Positions 23,872 to 27,994 of a stretch of DNA of 27,994 nucleotides are shown one piece after another. The notes under the pieces were generated by a model that had not been told where the DNA came from, searched no databases, and saw only the letters and a list, made by a program, of their open reading frames with translations. Each line of letters starts with the position of its first letter. The stretch's first letter is position 1. Made by a program: the position numbers and the translations under genes. The stretch is taken from assembly GCA_038243395.1 (NCBI GenBank), contig JBBSRC010000061.1, forward strand, positions 1-27,994. Direction: 5' to 3'. The DNA is from Gelidibacter sp038243395. Lineage in GTDB: Bacteria; Bacteroidota; Bacteroidia; Flavobacteriales; Flavobacteriaceae.

Positions 23872-24930
23872 TTAGCTGTACGTTTTGAAAGGCGTATTAT
23901 ATGTTTTTATCGTTGTATTCTTTACTGTAGTTTCTTTAAAAACTTCGCGTTCTTGGATGTGCTTATTCTCAATGACTTCTTCCATTTCTAAAATCGGGGA
24001 CAAGCAATTATCATAGTCTTTACTTAAACTGGCCCATTCGTCTCTTGTTTTTGTTTTAAATAGCGATTCTAACTCTTTTTTAGGAAAGATGCCGTTGACA
24101 AGTTCCATCTCTGTTTTCGCGATCCATTCTGGTTTTTCAACCATTTGACAGAAATCATTCCAGAATTTAAGTTCTAAAGCTCCTAAAGCAATCCATTTTC
24201 CATCTAAACATTCATAAACATTATAGTTGACAAGCATACCGCTTAAAATAGGTGTTTTTTTGTAAGATGCTCCGCCTTGAGACATACTGTGAGCAATGGC
24301 GTTTAAAGGAATGCTTGCATCGAGCAAACTCAAATCTATGTACTGTGCTTTTTGTTGCATTTTTTGAGCTAATAGTCCTGAAGTACATGCCGAAAGCAAC
24401 ATATAAGATCCGCCTGCAATATCTGCGATTTGAAAACCAGGAATAACAGGTCTCCCTTTTTCATCTCTGTTCAAATCCAATAATCCGGCAGTCGCTAAAT
24501 AATTAATATCATGCCCCGCTTTTGAATGTAATTCGCCATTTTGTCCATAACCTGTTACGGAAACATAAACAATATTGGGGTTTATCTTTTTTACCTTCTC
24601 AAAATCCAAATTAAAACTCGCCATTGCCCCTGGGCGAAACTGTTCAATTAACACATCAGCAGACCCTATTAAATCAAGCACTTGTAGGTGGCCTTCGTCC
24701 GTTTCATAATCGACAATAACTTGTTCTTTTGAATGGTTTAGGGTATGAAACATGACAGAACTCTCTCCTATTTTAGGTTCATAAAATCGCGTATAGTCTA
24801 ATCGTTTAGGGCTTTCTATTTTAATTACCCTTGCTCCTAACTGACTCAAAAAATGAGTTCCTAACGGCCCAGGAAGCAAGCGTGTAAAATCAATAACGGT
24901 AACCCCCTGTAATGGTTTTGTTTCTTGCAT
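23872..24930 (-). CDS. CaiB/BaiF family protein, alpha-methylacyl-CoA racemase-like
   Basis: A 352-residue family III CoA-transferase-fold protein. Two readings are possible: a true CoA transferase or an alpha-methylacyl-CoA racemase (AMACR). The sequence favours AMACR. The Mycobacterium racemase residues His126, Asp156 and Glu241 match His140 (AGHDINYLATAGLL), Asp170 (IADIAGG) and Glu253 (GALELKFW), with nearly constant offset. The N-terminal FTRLLPGPLGTHFLSQLGARVIKIE and EQFRPGAM are general family marks. AMACR inverts the 2-methyl centre of branched acyl-CoAs so that beta-oxidation can start; such acids come from isoprenoids and sterol side chains. It is followed 16 bases later by the acyl-CoA synthetase. 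A 245-base gap with hairpins separates it from the acyl-CoA dehydrogenase. Confidence 0.8.
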   Translation of the reverse strand: MQETKPLQGVTVIDFTRLLPGPLGTHFLSQLGARVIKIESPKRLDYTRFYEPKIGESSVMFHTLNHSKEQVIVDYETDEGHLQVLDLIGSADVLIEQFRPGAMASFNLDFEKVKKINPNIVYVSVTGYGQNGELHSKAGHDINYLATAGLLDLNRDEKGRPVIPGFQIADIAGGSYMLLSACTSGLLAQKMQQKAQYIDLSLLDASIPLNAIAHSMSQGGASYKKTPILSGMLVNYNVYECLDGKWIALGALELKFWNDFCQMVEKPEWIAKTEMELVNGIFPKKELESLFKTKTRDEWASLSKDYDNCLSPILEMEEVIENKHIQEREVFKETTVKNTTIKTYNTPFKTYS

Positions 24931-25121
24931 TAATTTTCTATTAGATGTTTGTAATCTCTAACTTCTTGAGAACGATGATTTTATTGGATTCAAATCAATT
25001 TAAATTATATACTTTAGTTGATCCCGCAATAGCTTCTAAATATTTTGACACGGATTATCACAGATTCCATCGTTACCTGAAAATACGGGCGTAAATTATC
25101 TAATAAAGATTTCACGTATGC

Positions 25122-25140
25122 AACAGACTTTCAGTCTGTT
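25122..25140. repeat. Hairpin in the gap before the racemase-like gene
   Basis: AACAGACT (25122-25129) and AGTCTGTT (25133-25140) form a perfect 8-bp stem with a 3-base loop. No T run follows on the minus strand. It resembles small hairpin repeats scattered in Bacteroidota intergenic DNA, which I cannot verify here. Confidence 0.45.
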
Positions 25141-25161
25141 TTAAAAAAACTCATGGAGCTT
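25141..25161 (-). terminator. Weak terminator after the acyl-CoA dehydrogenase gene
   Basis: On the minus strand a 6-bp stem (AAGCTC/GAGTTT, one G-U pair) with a 3-base loop is followed by a T run. It lies 14 bases after the stop at 25176, so it may partly separate the dehydrogenase unit from the racemase-synthetase unit. Confidence 0.35.
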
Positions 25162-25175
25162 TAGTCTATCGGGAT

Positions 25176-26375
25176 TTAGTTCTTCTTACGCATGGCTTTC
25201 ATTTGAGCAAACAACTCTTTAAATAAACCTCTAGCAACCACTAATTTCATAATTTCATTTGTTCCCGCATAAATCCGTGCAACGCGGTTATCGGCATACA
25301 TTCTTGCGATAGGATATTCCCACATATAGCCATAACCTCCAAACAACTGCAAACATTCATCCACGACTTTACTGTGCATATCTGTTGCCGAAAACTTGGC
25401 CATCGATGCACTTTCTGCGGATAGTTTATGTTGTGATAAATCTTCTGTGCAACGGTCAACAAAAGCTTGATGAATTTGTAATTGCGCTGCAGCTTCTGCT
25501 AATTTAAACTGTGTATTTTGAAACCCTGCAATAGGCTGTTTAAAAGCAGTTCTTGTAGAGGTATATTCAATAGTGTCTTCGATAGCGCCTTCTGCTCCTC
25601 CAATTGCCGCTAGGGCTACAGACAAACGCTCGCGCGCTAACTCCTTCATCATGATCACAAAACCTTCTCCTTCTTTGCCTAATAAGTTTTCTTTAGGCAT
25701 TTTTACATCATCAAAGAACAGCTCACAAGTATCTTGCGCTTTCATTCCGATTTTTTTGAAAGGCACCCCTTTCTCAAAACCTTCCCATTTGCTTTCCATG
25801 ATTAATAAGGATACGCCTTCATCTGGAGTGCCAGAATTGGTTTTTACCGCAACAATTGACATATCAGATAAATAGCCGTTTGTTATAAATGTTTTCTGCC
25901 CGTTTACAAGATAATGGTCTCCTTTATCAACCGCCGTTGTGCGAATGGCTTGTAAATCTGATCCGCAATTAGGCTCTGTCATCCCAATAGCGGTAATCAT
26001 TTCGCCCGTTGCCATAATTGGTAAATACTGCTCTTTTTGAGCCTCTGTTCCCCATTTTAAAATATAAGGAGCAACGATATCTGAGTGTAATGAGAAACCA
26101 GGCCCACTAATTCCTTTTTTGGCTAATTCTTCAATAAACAAAGCACTAAAGCTAAAATCTAATCCAGAGCCGCCATAAGCTTCGGGCATATCAATACAAA
26201 GCAAGCCTAAGTCTCCTGCTCTTTTCCAAATCTCCCGACTTACCATGCCTTGTTCTTCCCAAGTTTCCACTTGAGGCAATAGTTCGTTTTTAATGAAATC
26301 CTGAATCATTCCTTGCATCATTTGATGTTCTTCTGATGCATATATTTTCCGTTCTAATAATACGTTTTGTAACAT
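25176..26375 (-). CDS. Acyl-CoA dehydrogenase
   Basis: A 399-residue flavoprotein that introduces the 2,3-double bond in acyl-CoAs and passes electrons to ETF. Family motifs in order: helical N-terminal domain with LCIDMPEAYGGSGLDFSF, FAD-site segments MTEPNCGSDLQAI and TFITNGYLSD, then ARERLSVALAAIGGAEGA and LQLFGGYGYMWEYPIARMYADNRVARIYAGTNEIMK. The likely catalytic base is the glutamate of that last motif (Glu374), the usual place in short-, medium- and many long-chain enzymes. It is complete and of normal length. An AGGA lies a few bases before the start. It follows the hydratase/dehydrogenase gene by 30 bases, so they are co-transcribed. Confidence 0.94.
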   Translation of the reverse strand: MLQNVLLERKIYASEEHQMMQGMIQDFIKNELLPQVETWEEQGMVSREIWKRAGDLGLLCIDMPEAYGGSGLDFSFSALFIEELAKKGISGPGFSLHSDIVAPYILKWGTEAQKEQYLPIMATGEMITAIGMTEPNCGSDLQAIRTTAVDKGDHYLVNGQKTFITNGYLSDMSIVAVKTNSGTPDEGVSLLIMESKWEGFEKGVPFKKIGMKAQDTCELFFDDVKMPKENLLGKEGEGFVIMMKELARERLSVALAAIGGAEGAIEDTIEYTSTRTAFKQPIAGFQNTQFKLAEAAAQLQIHQAFVDRCTEDLSQHKLSAESASMAKFSATDMHSKVVDECLQLFGGYGYMWEYPIARMYADNRVARIYAGTNEIMKLVVARGLFKELFAQMKAMRKKN

Positions 26376-26405
26376 GGTTCCTAATATTTTGCTAGTGCTG
26401 ATTAT

Positions 26406-27994
26406 TTAATTTTTGTAGAACACACGATCGGTGCCTGCAGTTTGGATACGCTCTAAAAGTGTTTCTGGTAATTGGAAGCGCTCGCCGTGCTTTTCAGTTA
26501 GAAAAGCCGCATAGTCTTTAAATTGTTGCGCGCCTATATAATCGATATAAGACATGACGCCGCCAGTATAAATTGGAAATCCAAGTCCCAATATCGACCC
26601 TACATCGGCATCTTTAGGCTCTTTTAACACGCCACTATCCAAACATTTATAGGAGTCGATGACCATCGCAAATAACAATCTTCTTCCTATTTCTTCTTCG
26701 TCATAGTCTGTTTGAACTGGGTAAATAGTAGCCCACTCTTTCCAGATATGTTTTCTAGCTCCTTTCGGATAGTCGTAAAATCCTTTCCCTTCTTTCTTTC
26801 CTGTTCTTTGATGTGTCTTAACTATCGTAGTCAATTTTTCTTCTAATTTTTTTTCGAAGCCTGATATGCTAGAATCTTCTCCCATAATATCTAACATGAG
26901 CTTAAGATTAACCTCATCTGATATCGCTAAAGGTCCGACCGGCATTCCTATCTTTTTCGCCACATTTTCTATGATTGCAGGTGGAATTCCTTCCGTTAAC
27001 ATAGTGATACCTTCGTTTACAAATTTCCCGAATACACGGGAGGTAAAAAACCCGCGACCATCGTTAACCACAATTGGAACTTTCTGTATTTTAGTGACAT
27101 AATCTATCGCCGCTGCCAACGTTTCATCCGAGGTTTCCTTGCCTACAATAACTTCTACTAAAGGCATTTTATCTACAGGAGAAAAGAAATGTAAACCTAT
27201 AAATTTATCAGATCGCGTCAACGCCTTGGCAAGGGTAGAAATAGGAATTGTTGACGTATTACTGGCATAAACGACTTCTGGTTTTATAACCGCTTCTGTT
27301 TCTTTTGTGACGCTGTTTTTTAACTGTTCATTTTCGAAAACAGCTTCAATAATTAAATCACAATCTTTTAGATCATCAACATTATCCGAAGGGATAATAT
27401 GGTCTAAAATCACCCTTGATTTTTCTTGAGTTGATCTTCCGTTCTCTATTTTTTGCTGTTCAATACTGGTAGCATAAGCTTTTCCTCTTTCTGCGCTTTC
27501 CAAAGTGACATCTTTAAGCACCACATCTAACCCGGCTTTAGCAGAAACATAAGCAATTCCTGCGCCCATCATTCCCGCGCCTAAAACGCCTATTTTCTTA
27601 AAGGTTGCTTGTTCAAAGCCTTTTGGTTTTGCTTTTCCTTTAGCAGCATCGCCTATAAAAATGAAGGAGGCTCTAATAATATTTTTAGTTTCTTTACTAA
27701 ATAACGTATCTACAAAATAACGTGCTTCAACTTCTAACGCATTATCTATTCCTGTAGAACTCCCATGATATATTGCGCTCAGAACGTTTTTGATATGAGG
27801 CATATTTCCATGTGTTGTTTTATACGCCATGGCGTTTGATACGGAGTAAAACTCGGTAAGCCCAGAGATTTGGCCTATACCATTTGGAGTTCCAGGAACC
27901 ACAAAACGCTTATCATCCCAAGGTTGCTTTACTTCCGGGTTTTTTAACGCCCATGCTTTTGCTAAGGCATTAATATCTTCTTCTGGGCCCCAGA
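26406..27994 (-). CDS. Enoyl-CoA hydratase/3-hydroxyacyl-CoA dehydrogenase (FadB/FadJ type), incomplete
   Basis: The frame is open to the window edge, giving 528 residues; the N-terminal part (most of the crotonase domain) lies outside. A GTG at 27902 is internal, since the coding frame upstream of it reads WGPEEDINALAKAWALKNPEV and onward without a stop. The NAD-binding domain is marked by KKIGVLGAGMMGAGIAYVSAKAGLDVVLKD. The dehydrogenase region has IIEAVFENEQLK, ASNTSTIPISTLA and GLHFFSPVDKMPLVEVI, with the catalytic histidine in LHFFSP, and NDGRGFFTSRVF. Two C-terminal 3HCDH domains follow. It hydrates the enoyl-CoA and oxidises the 3-hydroxy product with NAD+ in the cytoplasm. Thiolase is not in the window and may lie further upstream. 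Confidence 0.93.
   Translation of the reverse strand, partial: WGPEEDINALAKAWALKNPEVKQPWDDKRFVVPGTPNGIGQISGLTEFYSVSNAMAYKTTHGNMPHIKNVLSAIYHGSSTGIDNALEVEARYFVDTLFSKETKNIIRASFIFIGDAAKGKAKPKGFEQATFKKIGVLGAGMMGAGIAYVSAKAGLDVVLKDVTLESAERGKAYATSIEQQKIENGRSTQEKSRVILDHIIPSDNVDDLKDCDLIIEAVFENEQLKNSVTKETEAVIKPEVVYASNTSTIPISTLAKALTRSDKFIGLHFFSPVDKMPLVEVIVGKETSDETLAAAIDYVTKIQKVPIVVNDGRGFFTSRVFGKFVNEGITMLTEGIPPAIIENVAKKIGMPVGPLAISDEVNLKLMLDIMGEDSSISGFEKKLEEKLTTIVKTHQRTGKKEGKGFYDYPKGARKHIWKEWATIYPVQTDYDEEEIGRRLLFAMVIDSYKCLDSGVLKEPKDADVGSILGLGFPIYTGGVMSYIDYIGAQQFKDYAAFLTEKHGERFQLPETLLERIQTAGTDRVFYKN

Noticed and set aside
25122..25140. Terminator of the acyl-CoA dehydrogenase gene
   Set aside because: The stem is perfect, but on the minus strand the T run precedes it rather than follows it; the weaker stem at 25141-25161 fits better.
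26406..27902. GTG at 27902 as the true start of the hydratase/dehydrogenase
   Set aside because: The frame upstream stays open to the window edge and continues family-like sequence; the product would also lack the whole hydratase domain.
1..27994. tRNA, rRNA, transposase or integrase genes
   Set aside because: No cloverleaf-like sequence, rRNA segment or transposase motif was seen on reading either strand of the intergenic regions.

Overview
The window is from a low-GC member of the Bacteroidota, most likely a marine-type Flavobacteriaceae. Supporting signs are a SusC/SusD pair, TAnnTTTG-type promoters, scarce Shine-Dalgarno sequences, many flavobacterial family proteins and AT-rich intergenic DNA. 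Everything here was read by eye; no database search was run.

Layout: 1-197 is the 5' end of rpsL (minus strand) with a clear Bacteroidota promoter. Bases 357-2057 encode an Omp85/BamA-like outer membrane protein. Bases 2364-7048 hold an orphan SusC-SusD pair closed by a strong terminator. A housekeeping block follows: rlmB (+), a rhomboid protease with a repeat-derived tail (-), rarA (+), an exported protein of unknown function (-), a YjjG-type HAD nucleotidase overlapping a polysaccharide-deacetylase-like protein (-), and radC (-). Bases 15295-19770 (+) carry a DUF1569 protein, a PaiB-like FMN-binding protein, a quinone oxidoreductase and an S9 peptidase. From 19792 to the end everything is on the minus strand: an OFA-type MFS transporter, a lipoprotein-type ketosteroid-isomerase homologue, an acyl-CoA synthetase, an alpha-methylacyl-CoA-racemase-like CaiB/BaiF protein, an acyl-CoA dehydrogenase and an incomplete enoyl-CoA hydratase/3-hydroxyacyl-CoA dehydrogenase.

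How the genes work together: SusC and SusD should form one TonB-dependent importer, but no degradative enzyme lies beside them, so the substrate is unknown. The right-hand genes cover CoA activation, 2-methyl epimerisation, dehydrogenation, hydration and 3-hydroxy oxidation. This is beta-oxidation fitted for a branched substrate. The adjacent isomerase retains a complete ketosteroid-isomerase catalytic set, which makes a sterol-like or isoprenoid substrate worth testing.

The most unusual structures are: (i) period-7 tandem repeats whose unit sequence differs from place to place but whose period is constant, four of them starting at or within a few bases of a stop codon; (ii) seven copies of a 24-bp element resembling a dispersed repeat, translated as the tail of the rhomboid protein; (iii) a GC-rich isomerase core joined to an AT-rich lipoprotein leader; (iv) three genes whose -7 box sits 3-5 bases before the ATG, predicting leaderless mRNAs.
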